Of a stretch of 64,000 bases of DNA, positions 15,729 to 25,162 are shown in pieces (within the stretch, counting starts at the first letter, position 1; every line of letters begins with the position of its first letter). The notes under the pieces are model-generated. The model ran no database searches. It had not been told where the DNA came from and saw only the letters and a program-made list of their open reading frames with translations. This DNA comes from Planctomycetota bacterium. GTDB lineage: Bacteria > Planctomycetota > UBA8742 > UBA2392. Location: NCBI GenBank assembly GCA_020425605.1, contig JAGQRH010000007.1:1-64000 (forward strand). Direction: 5' to 3'. The translations under genes were made by a program, and so were the position numbers.

Positions 15729-17201
15729 ATGCGCGTTCTGTTGCTCGCCGCAGCTCTGCTGCTGGCCCCGGCCCTACTTGCCGCAGAAGAGGGCCTGGTT
15801 GCCCCCACCACGACGGACACGACCCTCGGCGAGAAGGGGCTGACGCTCGGGACATCCGACGACTGGTTCAAGCTTAACCTGACGACGGCCACGCAATTCC
15901 GCCTCACTTATCACGACACGCGGGCGGAAGGCGCTCGGGGCGACAACGGGCGCGATTTCATCAACTTCAGTTTCCCGGGCATTCGCACATTCATCCACGG
16001 GCACTTCTTCGGCCCTGAGTTCCAGTATCGGTTGTGGCTGGTCTGGTCATGGCCCGGGACGGTGCGCGTCGAGGACTGCTTCTTCCGCTGGGCGCCGGAA
16101 GAATACTTCAACATCACCGCAGGACAGATGCGCGTGCCCGCGACCTGGGAATACCTCGTCGATCACGAACACACCGGCCTGCCCGATCGCGCCATTGCCG
16201 ACGAGGCCTTCACCCAGGGCTGGGGCAAGGGAATCAGCATTTCCGGGCGGCTCAACCTGTACAAAGCCGCTTTCGACGACGCACTGCTGACCTGGGAAGT
16301 CGGAATTTTCAACGGCGTGCTCGCCAGCCCCGACGGCGCGCAGGGGCGGGGCACGATCGGCGCTGACGGCGTGCACGTCAGCGACCAGAAGAAGACCGAG
16401 CACTTCGACGGCGGCTTCCGCAACACCGACTGGAAAATCAATGCCGAGAGTTTCGGGCAACTCGTAGACGGGCAGATGATGGTCGCCGCACGTGTTGAGT
16501 TTCACCCGATGGGTGAAGTATTCCGCCACATGGTCGACCTGGGCACAACGGAAGACTCGGCCGCCTGGTTCTTCATGGTCGGCCTCGCCGCGAACTGGAT
16601 GAGCGCGCGAATCGACGGCTACACAAGCTTTCTCGACGCCATCTACTACAACAGCAACGCGGCAGCGTCACTGGCTTCGGCCAGCGGGCGCAAGTTCGTG
16701 GACGCGCAGATCTTCCACGCCACGGCCGACGGGCACTTCCGCTGGATCGGCTTGAGCGTGAACTGGGCGCTGCACTACCGAACTGTCAACTTCTCGGCGC
16801 GTGGACGCCTAAAACAGTTCAATCTGGCGCAAGACACCTCACTGGCCAAGTCGGTAACCGACCGCGGGGCAACCATCGACGTTGGCTACTTCATTCTGCA
16901 TGACAAGTTGCTGATTGCCGCGCGCTTCAGCGTTGTCGACTTCGATGAGTTCAAGTCAACGGAAGTAGGCACGGGCAACCGGATCGACGGTGACAGCTTC
17001 GGCGCAGACAGCTACGAGTACGGCGGCGGAGTCACCTGGTTCCTGCACGGCGACAACCTGAAGCTGCAGCTGGACTATCGCTACGTCGCCCAGCAGCTCC
17101 CCCACGGCCGAAGCAAGAGCGGCGCACTGGCAGGCACGGTGCGAGTAAGCGATTGGCGAAACTTCCAGGAAATCCGCCTGCAACTCCAGTGGATTTTCTA
17201 A
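15729..17201 (+). CDS. OprP/OprO-like outer-membrane porin
   Basis: A 490-residue outer-membrane beta-barrel. Signal peptide MRVLLLAAALLLAPALLAA; then alternating amphipathic strands with many aromatic ends (TTATQFRLTYHDTR, FGPEFQYRLWLVW, YFNITAGQMRVPATWEYL) and a terminal strand ending in Phe (QEIRLQLQWIF), the usual BAM recognition end. The VPATWEYL and NTDWKINAE regions resemble Porin_O_P (phosphate- or pyrophosphate-selective) proteins, but the ion cannot be told from sequence. AAGGAG five bases before the 15729 ATG is a strong ribosome site and decides this start over the upstream in-frame one at 15684. Confidence 0.82.
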   Translation: MRVLLLAAALLLAPALLAAEEGLVAPTTTDTTLGEKGLTLGTSDDWFKLNLTTATQFRLTYHDTRAEGARGDNGRDFINFSFPGIRTFIHGHFFGPEFQYRLWLVWSWPGTVRVEDCFFRWAPEEYFNITAGQMRVPATWEYLVDHEHTGLPDRAIADEAFTQGWGKGISISGRLNLYKAAFDDALLTWEVGIFNGVLASPDGAQGRGTIGADGVHVSDQKKTEHFDGGFRNTDWKINAESFGQLVDGQMMVAARVEFHPMGEVFRHMVDLGTTEDSAAWFFMVGLAANWMSARIDGYTSFLDAIYYNSNAAASLASASGRKFVDAQIFHATADGHFRWIGLSVNWALHYRTVNFSARGRLKQFNLAQDTSLAKSVTDRGATIDVGYFILHDKLLIAARFSVVDFDEFKSTEVGTGNRIDGDSFGADSYEYGGGVTWFLHGDNLKLQLDYRYVAQQLPHGRSKSGALAGTVRVSDWRNFQEIRLQLQWIF

Positions 17202-17378
17202 GGCATTCCGCAAGCTTCGGCCGCAACAACACCATCGGAAGCGCGCCTCAGGCGTTGCCGCGGTGAATTGCTTTCGCTCGCGACCCATAAAGTGATCGCA
17301 AAGTCACACCGCCTGTGGTTATATTCGCTGATCATCACAAATGTCGCTCATTCGATCACCTTTACCGGAAAGGTCATC

Positions 17379-18329
17379 ATGGTCCGTACTTGGTTGATAC
17401 TTTTGATTCTCCTGAATGGGGCCGCACTCGCTGCCCAAAACATGATCACCGTTGGCGGAGTGGTCAACGCCAACAGCCGGCACTTCAAGATGCTTGAGAT
17501 TGACCACGGAAGTTCAATGACCGCACTGGATATCGACCTGAATCTGTCGACGTCCGACATGGTTGGTCTGTTCGCCCGTATTACCGACCTTGACCTTGCG
17601 TCAACGCTCACGACACCGTTCCGGGGCGAAGACTTGTCTGCCTCCGGCAGCGCCGGGACCGTGAGCTTTACGCTCTCTCTGCCGGCCCGCATCGGTAAAC
17701 ACCTGTTGTTGTATGAGGTAAACGACCTCAGCACGACAACCGCGGCGAGCACGACGTATACCGGCACGGTTTCCTGTACAGCCGGGACGCTCACAGAAAT
17801 TGATACCAAATACGAGGACGAGATCTTCATCGGCATGCGCAGCCATTGGGATCGCGTGCTGGACTACCACGTGGACTTCACCACCGATCTCACACCGATT
17901 CAGGTTGGCTGGAACTACACGTCATCCACAACGCAGACTACATTCGGCTCTGTCGGCCTGTTTGGATACGGAATCGGTACGTGGGGCTTCAGCGACACTA
18001 AGACCAGCCCTGCGCAGGTCTTGCAGTTCGGCAGCGGCGCGGCGCGGACGGGTTATGTGCTGAACGAAGTGACACTCTCGAACGGTTCGTGGTCCGGATC
18101 CAACGGAATGCGGCTGGACCTGACGCGAACTGGCCCGGGCCTGGTCGACCTGAGGGTTTTCAGTTCCAACGAAGCATTTGTGTTCTGGATCCTCTCCCGC
18201 GACAAGAACGGCAACAGCGGTGGCAACTCCAGCTGCAGCACGGAGGCCGTGGAGTCACCCACCGCGCTCTTCGTTGCAGTCATATGTGGGTTGCTGGTGG
18301 CCGTTCGGCTGCGTCGTCGCCGGGCCTAG
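17379..18329 (+). CDS. secreted protein with Cys-TM-Arg C-terminal tail, function unknown
   Basis: A 316-residue exported protein with signal peptide MVRTWLILLILLNGAALAA. The body is beta-rich and Thr/Ser-rich (ITDLDLASTLTTPF, SCTAGTLTEIDTKYEDEIF, FGSVGLFGYGIGTWGF) and I do not recognise a domain. The C terminus is SSCSTEAVESP, a 15-residue hydrophobic stretch and RLRRRRA. This has the same order (C-S-T, short acidic spacer, membrane segment, Arg cluster) as the 914-residue surface protein at 11671-14415, suggesting both are processed by the same sorting enzyme. The ATG at 17379 has GGAAAGG upstream; the frame upstream to 17268 lacks a signal peptide in the right place. Confidence 0.75.
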   Translation: MVRTWLILLILLNGAALAAQNMITVGGVVNANSRHFKMLEIDHGSSMTALDIDLNLSTSDMVGLFARITDLDLASTLTTPFRGEDLSASGSAGTVSFTLSLPARIGKHLLLYEVNDLSTTTAASTTYTGTVSCTAGTLTEIDTKYEDEIFIGMRSHWDRVLDYHVDFTTDLTPIQVGWNYTSSTTQTTFGSVGLFGYGIGTWGFSDTKTSPAQVLQFGSGAARTGYVLNEVTLSNGSWSGSNGMRLDLTRTGPGLVDLRVFSSNEAFVFWILSRDKNGNSGGNSSCSTEAVESPTALFVAVICGLLVAVRLRRRRA

Positions 18330-18350
18330 CACTCAGAATTGACCGAACAG

Positions 18351-18378
18351 AAGAACCCCGCCGGTTGGCGGGGTTCTT
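18351..18378. terminator. bidirectional intrinsic terminator
   Basis: A 12-bp perfect stem (AAGAACCCCGCC / GGCGGGGTTCTT) with a GGTT loop, followed by TGTTT on the plus strand and TGTTCGG on the minus strand. It lies between two convergent stops (18329 and 18382). Confidence 0.85.
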
Positions 18379-18381
18379 TGT

Positions 18382-20394
18382 TTACTCGGTTGCGGGCGCA
18401 TCGGGTTTCTTGGCTGACTCAACCGGGGCATCGGCAGTTGGCTCAGCGGCCTCGTCCGGAGGCGCAGCTTCGGCCTCGGCCGGCTTCTCGCTGAATTCAG
18501 TGTCGGGGCCGGGTTTGGGCTCATCCGCGGGCGGATCTTCGCTCGCTGGTTCCTCGGCCGGTTCTTCAAGCTCCGGCGGCTTCTTGTGCTCGCTGGTGTT
18601 TCTGGCGACGAGCGCGTCCTTTTCCTCTTCCAGCGTCATGCCGAACTTCAGTTTGAGTTGCTGGAAGCCTTCGCGGATTTCCTTTACCTGCTTGATAGCG
18701 TCCTCGACGGTGCCGGTAGTGCGGTTCACGTAGTCGAAGAAAGGGCCGAAGCTTTCGTTGATCTTCTCGATCGCCTCGCGCGCTTCCTTCTTGATCTGCT
18801 CTTCCAGCACCTGCGCCAGTGAAGCCTTCAGCGCGACCACCTTGCTGCTGAACTCCGACTTGATCTTGCGCCGCTGCATCGGCATCACCAACAGTGATCC
18901 GGTCAGTAGCGTCAGCCCGCCGAGGATGCCCGTAACGTCCACGACGGTGAAACCCGCCGTCGTGGTTAGAGCAACGACTGCAACTCCAGCGCCCACGCCG
19001 ATCAAGCTGCCACCTATGGCTGCGTTGATACCCAATCCCGCGCGGCCCATGAACTTGCGCATCTGGTCTTCGTAGTCGTAGTTCTTGATCTTGTCCTTGG
19101 CGTCGGCGCGCACGAGGTCATAGATCTTCTCACGGTTGTACTCGAACTTGTTGCCGACCTTGCCGACCATACCTTCATGCGGGCGCAGCGCGGCCTGGTC
19201 TGCAAAGTACTGGGTAGTGTCCTGCCAGACCTTCAGATACTTCTTCATGAACCAGTCGACGGCCTTGTTCAGCACGTCGTCGATCTTCACTTCGTAATCC
19301 TTGATCACTTCTTCCTTGAAGCGTCCGCGGAAGCGCTCCGGCGACTTCAGCATTCCCATGTTGGTGAGCTTGACGTTGTCGTCGATCCAGTTGCGCCCGC
19401 GCTTTTCCATCTCGAGCACGATGTTGTCGATCTCGAGGATGAAACGGCCGAAGTTCTCGGACATGTCCGATTCGCTCTGGCCGAGCTGCGCCTTGATGTT
19501 CTCGAGGACGCGCTTGTCGTCTTTCAGGTGCTCCATGCGCGCGGCGAGTGAATCACCGGCGCGCTTGCAGATGGTCATGGCGCTGTTGATGGGGCTCTCG
19601 AGCTTCAGTTGCAGTTTCTCGCCTGCGCTCAACTGCTCGAACAGGTATTCCTCAAGCGCCTTGAAGCCGGACTCTTCATACAGCGCATCGTCGCCGTCGG
19701 CCTTGGCCTTACGAGCCTGCTTGGCGCTGACCATGAAGATGTGCGGCTCAAAGTCGAAGAACTTCTTCACGCTGTCGTGAACGAACTCCTCGATCTCGAC
19801 CAGCTCGTGCGGCTCTTTGATGTCCTTCTTGGTGATGATGAAGATGATCTTCTTCGCCCAGCCCTCGAAGATGTAGCCCAGGAACTCGCGCTCGGTCTGG
19901 CTGAACGGGCGGTCCACGCTGGTCGTAAACAGAATCAGATCGCAGCGGGGTATGAAGCTCTCGGTGATCTCACCGTGGCGCGCGACGATGCTGTTGGTAC
20001 CTGGCGTGTCGACGATGTTGATGTTGCGTAGCGGCTCAAACGGCAACTGCTTCTCAACGAGGAATTCCTCGATGATCCGCTCTTTTTCAACGTCGCCGTA
20101 CTTCAGCACGTGAATCTTGTCGGTCGTCGGAATCGCGCCGACCTTGCACACTTCGGCGTTGAGCAGGCTGTTGATGAAGGTGCTCTTGCCCGCCTTGACT
20201 TCGCCGACCACCACCAGCAGGAACAGCTCTTCCAGGTGATGCGTAAGCCCGCTGATCTGCTCAATGACCTCGTCTTCGAAGTCCTGCTTGATCAGAAGAT
20301 CGCGCAGGGCCTTCAAAAGCTCGCGCTCTTCGGACATGCCCTGGGCGATTTTTTCGTCCAGGCGCTGTGTGAGTGTATTCGGGGCGTCGCTCAT
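18382..20394 (-). CDS. bacterial dynamin-like GTPase with membrane hairpin
   Basis: A 670-residue large GTPase. G1 GEVKAGKST (P-loop), a G2 threonine in AIPTTDK, G3 DTPGTNS and G4 TKKD are all visible in residues ~60-220. A long coiled-coil/stalk region follows (LKDDKRVLENIKAQLGQSESD). A double hydrophobic segment at roughly residues 455-510 (IGGSLIGVGAGVAVVALTTTAGFTVVDVTGILGGLTLLTGSLLV) is placed as in the membrane paddle of bacterial dynamins. The C-terminal ~75 residues are acidic, Pro/Glu-rich and unlike the family. It likely remodels or guards the membrane. AGGAG precedes the ATG at 20394; it is not paired with a second dynamin gene here. Confidence 0.85.
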   Translation of the reverse strand: MSDAPNTLTQRLDEKIAQGMSEERELLKALRDLLIKQDFEDEVIEQISGLTHHLEELFLLVVVGEVKAGKSTFINSLLNAEVCKVGAIPTTDKIHVLKYGDVEKERIIEEFLVEKQLPFEPLRNINIVDTPGTNSIVARHGEITESFIPRCDLILFTTSVDRPFSQTEREFLGYIFEGWAKKIIFIITKKDIKEPHELVEIEEFVHDSVKKFFDFEPHIFMVSAKQARKAKADGDDALYEESGFKALEEYLFEQLSAGEKLQLKLESPINSAMTICKRAGDSLAARMEHLKDDKRVLENIKAQLGQSESDMSENFGRFILEIDNIVLEMEKRGRNWIDDNVKLTNMGMLKSPERFRGRFKEEVIKDYEVKIDDVLNKAVDWFMKKYLKVWQDTTQYFADQAALRPHEGMVGKVGNKFEYNREKIYDLVRADAKDKIKNYDYEDQMRKFMGRAGLGINAAIGGSLIGVGAGVAVVALTTTAGFTVVDVTGILGGLTLLTGSLLVMPMQRRKIKSEFSSKVVALKASLAQVLEEQIKKEAREAIEKINESFGPFFDYVNRTTGTVEDAIKQVKEIREGFQQLKLKFGMTLEEEKDALVARNTSEHKKPPELEEPAEEPASEDPPADEPKPGPDTEFSEKPAEAEAAPPDEAAEPTADAPVESAKKPDAPATE

Positions 20395-20433
20395 TCCACT
20401 CCTAGAGTGTCGGCGGCGTGGCCGTCGGCACAA

Positions 20434-20515
20434 AGGTTTCAGGCATTAGGTGTTAGGTTGTAGGATACCTGCCAAACCAGCAATCCCCAAAAACCTAAAA
20501 CCGAAACCTAAACCC
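20434..20515. repeat. intergenic palindrome with 7-base period (TTAGGTG type)
   Basis: Left arm AGGTTTCAGGCATTAGGTG then TTAGGTTGTAGG; the right arm on the minus strand reads GGGTTTAGGTTTCGG then TTTTAGGTTTTTGGGG. Both arms are strings of degenerate GGTNTTA-like heptamers. Unlike the others it sits between divergent gene starts. Confidence 0.65.
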
Positions 20516-20541
20516 GCTCGTTTCCTGTATCCTGCTTCGGC

Positions 20542-20562
20542 ATGAGGCTGTCAAGTTCATGA
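20542..20562 (+). other. possible six-codon leader ORF (MRLSSS)
   Basis: ATG at 20542, with TATCCT upstream (the gap is 8 bases), opens a six-codon frame whose TGA overlaps the ATG of the PA14 gene (20559) as ATGA. This may couple translation of the long gene to a leaderless start, or be chance. Confidence 0.25.
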
Positions 20563-23369
20563 GTCGCAACCACTTGCTGATCGTAGTCGCTACCCTTGCC
20601 CTGCTGTTGTTGGCAGGGGCATGGGCATTCTTGCGGCCGGAAGGCTCGTCGCTGCTGCCGTTCATGAGTGATGACGTAAGCCCGACAGACAAAGTTGCAG
20701 ACAAGCCACTCGACGCAAGCCCGCCGCGGCTGGACGACACCGGCAAGCCGGTCGAGGATGCGCCGGCCGCAAACACTGAAGACGAAGGGCTATTGAGCGA
20801 CATCGACGAGGCCGAGCGCGAGCGAATCAAGGTCGCGCGCGAAGAAGCACGCATCAAGGCCGAAAAGGAAGCCAAGGAAGAGAAGTCCAAGCCCAGCCCG
20901 CCAGCACCGGGTGCCCCGGGGACGCCAAACCAGCCCGTCAGCCAGCCGCCCGACAACCGCACAGAAGAACAGAAGGCCCTTGATGCAGAGCGCCAGCGGC
21001 GCATCGAGGCGCTAAAGGCCATCAAGCGCCCGCCGAACCAAAGCCTAGGCAACAAACGGCCGGGCACGCGCAAGTTGAAGAAGGAAACGGGCAAGAAAGA
21101 GCTGGCGGACGTCAACCCGAAGCTGTTACAGGACCGGCGCGGGCTGTACGCCAAGTACTACGCCTTCAGCGCCATGCCGCTAGGCCAGATCCTGGACCCA
21201 AACCAGCCGGAGTTGGACGCCCGCACGCCGGATATCACCCGTATTGACCCGCAGGTGTATTTCCCCAGCAAAGATGCCTGGGCCGATCTGCCGTTCGACA
21301 AGCGCAACTTCATGGGCGTCTGGACGGGGTTCCTGGTGATCCCTGAGGACGCCGAGTACTGGCTGTATCTGGGCGCGGACTACACCGGCGTGGTGACGCT
21401 CGACGGCGAGGCGATTCTCTACAACGACATGCGCGACTACACCGAGGTCAGCACGGTGCTGAGCCTGAGCAGCGGGCTGCACCCGATCCGCATCGATTAC
21501 ATGGAAGGTGAGAACGGCAGCCCAGTCGATCCGCTTGCGGCGTGCAACTTCATGTACGTACCGGAAGGCCAGAGCAAGCCGATCCCCGTCCCGCCCGAAA
21601 TGCTGATGCTGCCGGAGGAGTTGTGGAGCGACAACGCGCCGATCATCACCAAGCTGAGCAAGTACTCAGGCGAGATCGGCGACGAGATCACAATCCACGG
21701 CCAGAATCTCAGTCAACCAGCCAACGCGAAAGACGAACAAGGTGCCCCCGTCTGGAAGTCCTCGGTCGAATTCTCTGGGCAGCCCGCCCAAGTCCTAATC
21801 GTCAGCGACGACGGAACAGAACTCGTGGTGAAGGTTCCCGTTGGCGCAACCACGGGGAAAGTCATCGTCTCAAAGACCCAGTTCAGTGCCTCTGATCCGA
21901 TGTCTGGACTCAAGAAACTCTCTTCAATCCCTTCCAACTCCAGCGATTTCACGGTCACCACGCAATTCGGTCTGTTCGCAAGCTGGCACAACCTGCAGGG
22001 CTGGTCGAACTACGACTTCATTGACGACACGCTTCACAAGCCGGATCTCGTACGGCTTGAGCGTGACTTCATGTTCGACACGCGCAGCAAACTCGACCTC
22101 ACCTTCCGCAACAACCCGCTCGCCTGCCACTGGGAAGGCAAACTCGGCATCCCGGCCGGCTGGGTGAAAGAAGGCGAGATTGCACTTGTACGCTTCCAGA
22201 CCTACGGCCGTCTGCGTGTGAAGCTGGGCGAAGTGATGAAGCAGACGACTTCGCCGACCGGGGCGACGTTCGACCTGACAACACTCGACTTCGAGGTACG
22301 CGACAACACGGAGCACTACCTGCCCATGAGCATTGACTGGACCAGCGAAAGCGGACCGGCCGGACTGACGATCGTGAAGATGGTGCAGGACGGGGCCGTC
22401 ACCGAAGGCGAAGGCAGCACGGGCATCACGTGGAAGCAGGTCGAGACGCTGCCGTATCAGTTGTTCTTCCCGCCGGTCGTACCGCCGAAGCCGCCGCTGA
22501 TTATCGAAGCCGCGCCGATGTTCGCCGAGGGCGAGCAGCCGCCCGTGCTGCCGTACGATATCCGCACGACGCTGCCCTCGATTCGCGAAGGCCAGCAGTT
22601 CGAGTTCACCATGATCGTTTACGGCGACGCGGAAGTGCAGGCGCAGCCGGTGAATATCACGGTCGACGGCATCCCGCTGGTCTACGAAATCACGACTACC
22701 GGCGAATCCAAGCCCGGCGAGCAGCTACGCCACTGCGTCGCGACGTTGCCCAGCGGGCTCGGCGAGGGCGCGATCGTCGCGCGGTTGACGGTCGTCACCA
22801 GCGACCCGTTCTACATCGACGTGCAGAACAAGGGTTTGATCGCATACCTGTACGACCTGCCCAACCCGGGCGGCTACGGCAAGATGCCCGACCCGGAGCC
22901 GCTGACCTGCTTCGAAGTCCGCAAGATGCCGTGGGTGAACTACGAGAACGCAAACCAGTTCGACCTGCCCTTCCCGGCCGAGACGTTTGCGATTGAGTGG
23001 CTCGGCGCGCTGATCATTGAGAAGGAAGGCGACTACCGCTTCACCTGCCGCAGCGACGACGGGATTCTGGTGTGGCTTGACGACAACCTGGTGCTCGCTG
23101 ACGACAACCTGCACTACCAGCGCGAGAAGACCGGCGACTGGGTTCACCTGGTGCCCGGCACGTACAACTTCCGCATGCAGTTCTTCGAGAACAACGTGCA
23201 TGAGGTGGCTGTCCTGTCGTGGGACGCGCGCACGGACAAGGATGACGACAAGACCGAGTTCATCCAGCGCGGCGTGATTCCCAAGCGCTACTTCACGTGG
23301 GACCAGCACCCCGCATTGCCGCAGAAAACCAGCACGCACAAGCGCTCGGACGGCAGCGATCCCGAGTAA
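20559..23369 (+). CDS. large exported protein with two PA14-like domains and an IPT/TIG domain
   Basis: A 936-residue protein with an N-terminal membrane anchor (residues ~5-24, LLIVVATLALLLLAGAWAF) and a charged, Pro-rich linker to ~residue 190. A PA14-like domain follows (GLYAKYYAFSAMP, FVIPEDAEYWLYLGADYTGVVTLDGE, LSSGLHPIRIDYMEG), then an IPT/TIG domain (PIITKLSKYSGEIGDEITIHGQNL), an unassigned middle, and a second PA14-like domain near the C terminus (GDYRFTCRSDDGILVWLDDNLV, LVPGTYNFRMQFFEN). PA14 domains bind carbohydrate or act as spacers in secreted proteins, so it probably works at the cell surface on glycans. No catalytic domain is visible. Its stop abuts the convergent hydrolase stop. 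Confidence 0.8.
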   Translation: MSRNHLLIVVATLALLLLAGAWAFLRPEGSSLLPFMSDDVSPTDKVADKPLDASPPRLDDTGKPVEDAPAANTEDEGLLSDIDEAERERIKVAREEARIKAEKEAKEEKSKPSPPAPGAPGTPNQPVSQPPDNRTEEQKALDAERQRRIEALKAIKRPPNQSLGNKRPGTRKLKKETGKKELADVNPKLLQDRRGLYAKYYAFSAMPLGQILDPNQPELDARTPDITRIDPQVYFPSKDAWADLPFDKRNFMGVWTGFLVIPEDAEYWLYLGADYTGVVTLDGEAILYNDMRDYTEVSTVLSLSSGLHPIRIDYMEGENGSPVDPLAACNFMYVPEGQSKPIPVPPEMLMLPEELWSDNAPIITKLSKYSGEIGDEITIHGQNLSQPANAKDEQGAPVWKSSVEFSGQPAQVLIVSDDGTELVVKVPVGATTGKVIVSKTQFSASDPMSGLKKLSSIPSNSSDFTVTTQFGLFASWHNLQGWSNYDFIDDTLHKPDLVRLERDFMFDTRSKLDLTFRNNPLACHWEGKLGIPAGWVKEGEIALVRFQTYGRLRVKLGEVMKQTTSPTGATFDLTTLDFEVRDNTEHYLPMSIDWTSESGPAGLTIVKMVQDGAVTEGEGSTGITWKQVETLPYQLFFPPVVPPKPPLIIEAAPMFAEGEQPPVLPYDIRTTLPSIREGQQFEFTMIVYGDAEVQAQPVNITVDGIPLVYEITTTGESKPGEQLRHCVATLPSGLGEGAIVARLTVVTSDPFYIDVQNKGLIAYLYDLPNPGGYGKMPDPEPLTCFEVRKMPWVNYENANQFDLPFPAETFAIEWLGALIIEKEGDYRFTCRSDDGILVWLDDNLVLADDNLHYQREKTGDWVHLVPGTYNFRMQFFENNVHEVAVLSWDARTDKDDDKTEFIQRGVIPKRYFTWDQHPALPQKTSTHKRSDGSDPE

Positions 23370-25049
23370 CTACTTCACAATCGGCAGCGTCAGCTCGGCC
23401 GCGTGTTCCGCGTCGTGGAAGATCGTAACATCCACATCCAGCGCCTTTGCACGATCGAAGTGATCGCTGCCATCGCCGGTGTTGGGCTCGTAACGCGGAG
23501 CGTTCCCGCCAGTCAGGATCAGCACCAGCTTGTGGTCTTTCACCCACGTGTACGCGTGCGGGGCGAGGCGCAGGGTCACGCTGTAGGTCTCGCCGGGTTT
23601 TAGCTCCTGCACGCTTTCGCCGTCGCGCAGCGTGGCGCGCTGGATGGTCTCGCTGACCAGGTACTGTTTGCCGTCGCCCGCTTCGTCACACAGGCGGATG
23701 TGAATGTCCGTGTCGACGCGGTTGCACTTGAAATAGACGGTCAGCTCGACTTCGCCGCGAATTGCCAGTGGCTCGGGCAGCTTGTCGGTCGCGTACACCA
23801 GCACGTCCTCGCGCTTGCTGATTTTGCTGACGTCCTTTGGTCCGTGCGTCATTGGCGGCAGGTTCTGGCCGCCGATCGTCGGCGTCGGGTTCCTGGGATC
23901 GTACTTGTATTGACGGGTCAACGGCTTGTCTTCCGTGGCCGTGCCCGGCTTGTCGACGATGCCTCCCTCGGCCGTCAGGTACATCGACTTCGCCTTGCCG
24001 ACCAGCTTTTCCCAGCTGTCGCCCGTGACCCAATTGTCTTCGCCGCACTGGAATGCGTTGACGCTGGGCACGTCTTTCCAGCCGCTGTCCTCCATGCCGC
24101 GCAGGTAGTAGTCGAAGAATCTAATGGTGATCTTCGTCGAGTAGTCTTCGGCCTCGGCGTACTTGAGGTCGCCCTGCTCGGCCATGTCGATCGCCGTGTG
24201 CGACCAGGGGCCCATCACCAGCTTGCTCTCTTTGGCCTTGCCGGTGCCCTTGGCGATGATGTCGCTGTACTGCTCGATCACGTCGCGCGGGAAGTTGTCC
24301 CACCATCCGCTGATCAACAAACATGGGACCTGCGTCTTTTCGGGATGATAGGAGAGGCTGCGGGCGAACCTCCAGAGTCGCATGTCCGGCAGCGGGTTGT
24401 CGGTGACGAACTTGCCGACTCCGAAGCCCAGCCGATCAAGCGACTTCACGTGTGAGTCCAGCATCACGCCGCCCTCGTAGTAGCCCTCGTAGCGCGTGCC
24501 CTGGTAGGCGATCAGCGGCGCTGCGCACACCAGGTGCGGCGGCTGCTCAGCGAGCGTATCGAGCTGCTGCTTGCCCAGCGCGCTGCCGCCCCAGGTGCCG
24601 ACCTTTCCGTCGCACCAGGTCTGCTTGGCGACCCACTCGACACAGTCGTAGCCGTCCTGGCCGCGCTTCCACTGGCGTTTGTTGACGCCCTGCATGGCGT
24701 CCTTGCTGCCATAGAAGCCGCGCCAGTCGACGAAGACATAGGCGTAGTGCTCGCGATCAAACAGCGACCAGGCCTTCTCACTGCCGCGGCCTGCCTCGCC
24801 GGCCTTGCTGTCGTCGCCGTACTCGCGGCCCATGCGATCTTTGTTGTAGGGAGTCTGAACCAGCACGCAGGGGTACTTGCCGCGCTTGTCCGGCAGCAGC
24901 ACGTTGGCCGCCAGCGACTTGCCGTCGCGCATCGGGATCGCGACATCGTTCTGCGTCTTTTGCCACGGCTCTTCGGTTGTCGTGCCCTCATCGGCAAGGA
25001 TCACCGGCACAAACGTCAGCAACGCAAACACGGCGGCAGTCAGTCGCAT
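23370..25049 (-). CDS. CocE/NonD-family secreted hydrolase (X-Pro dipeptidyl-peptidase S15-like)
   Basis: A 559-residue alpha/beta hydrolase with signal peptide MRLTAAVFALLTFVPVILA. Domain 1 opens with NDVAIPMRDGKSLAANVLLP and PCVLVQTPYNKD; the nucleophile elbow is GTWGGSALG (Ser in GGS), with the partner acid expected near LLISGWWDNF and the His near GPWSHTA. The C-terminal jelly-roll domain (LAIRGEVELTVYFKCNRVDTDIHIRL) is the X-Pro dipeptidyl-peptidase C-terminal domain. Members cleave cocaine esters, glutaryl beta-lactams or X-Pro peptides; the substrate here is unknown, location periplasmic or outside. AGGAG precedes the 25049 ATG. Confidence 0.9.
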   Translation of the reverse strand: MRLTAAVFALLTFVPVILADEGTTTEEPWQKTQNDVAIPMRDGKSLAANVLLPDKRGKYPCVLVQTPYNKDRMGREYGDDSKAGEAGRGSEKAWSLFDREHYAYVFVDWRGFYGSKDAMQGVNKRQWKRGQDGYDCVEWVAKQTWCDGKVGTWGGSALGKQQLDTLAEQPPHLVCAAPLIAYQGTRYEGYYEGGVMLDSHVKSLDRLGFGVGKFVTDNPLPDMRLWRFARSLSYHPEKTQVPCLLISGWWDNFPRDVIEQYSDIIAKGTGKAKESKLVMGPWSHTAIDMAEQGDLKYAEAEDYSTKITIRFFDYYLRGMEDSGWKDVPSVNAFQCGEDNWVTGDSWEKLVGKAKSMYLTAEGGIVDKPGTATEDKPLTRQYKYDPRNPTPTIGGQNLPPMTHGPKDVSKISKREDVLVYATDKLPEPLAIRGEVELTVYFKCNRVDTDIHIRLCDEAGDGKQYLVSETIQRATLRDGESVQELKPGETYSVTLRLAPHAYTWVKDHKLVLILTGGNAPRYEPNTGDGSDHFDRAKALDVDVTIFHDAEHAAELTLPIVK

Positions 25050-25162
25050 GGGGATTCTCCTGCCCAATACAACACACATGAACGCGATTGGTTGCGATTC
25101 GACTGGAGGCGGTTTCCAGTCCTCGCGCGAACGCGCCTGGAAACAGCATCTCGCGCTGGGAC

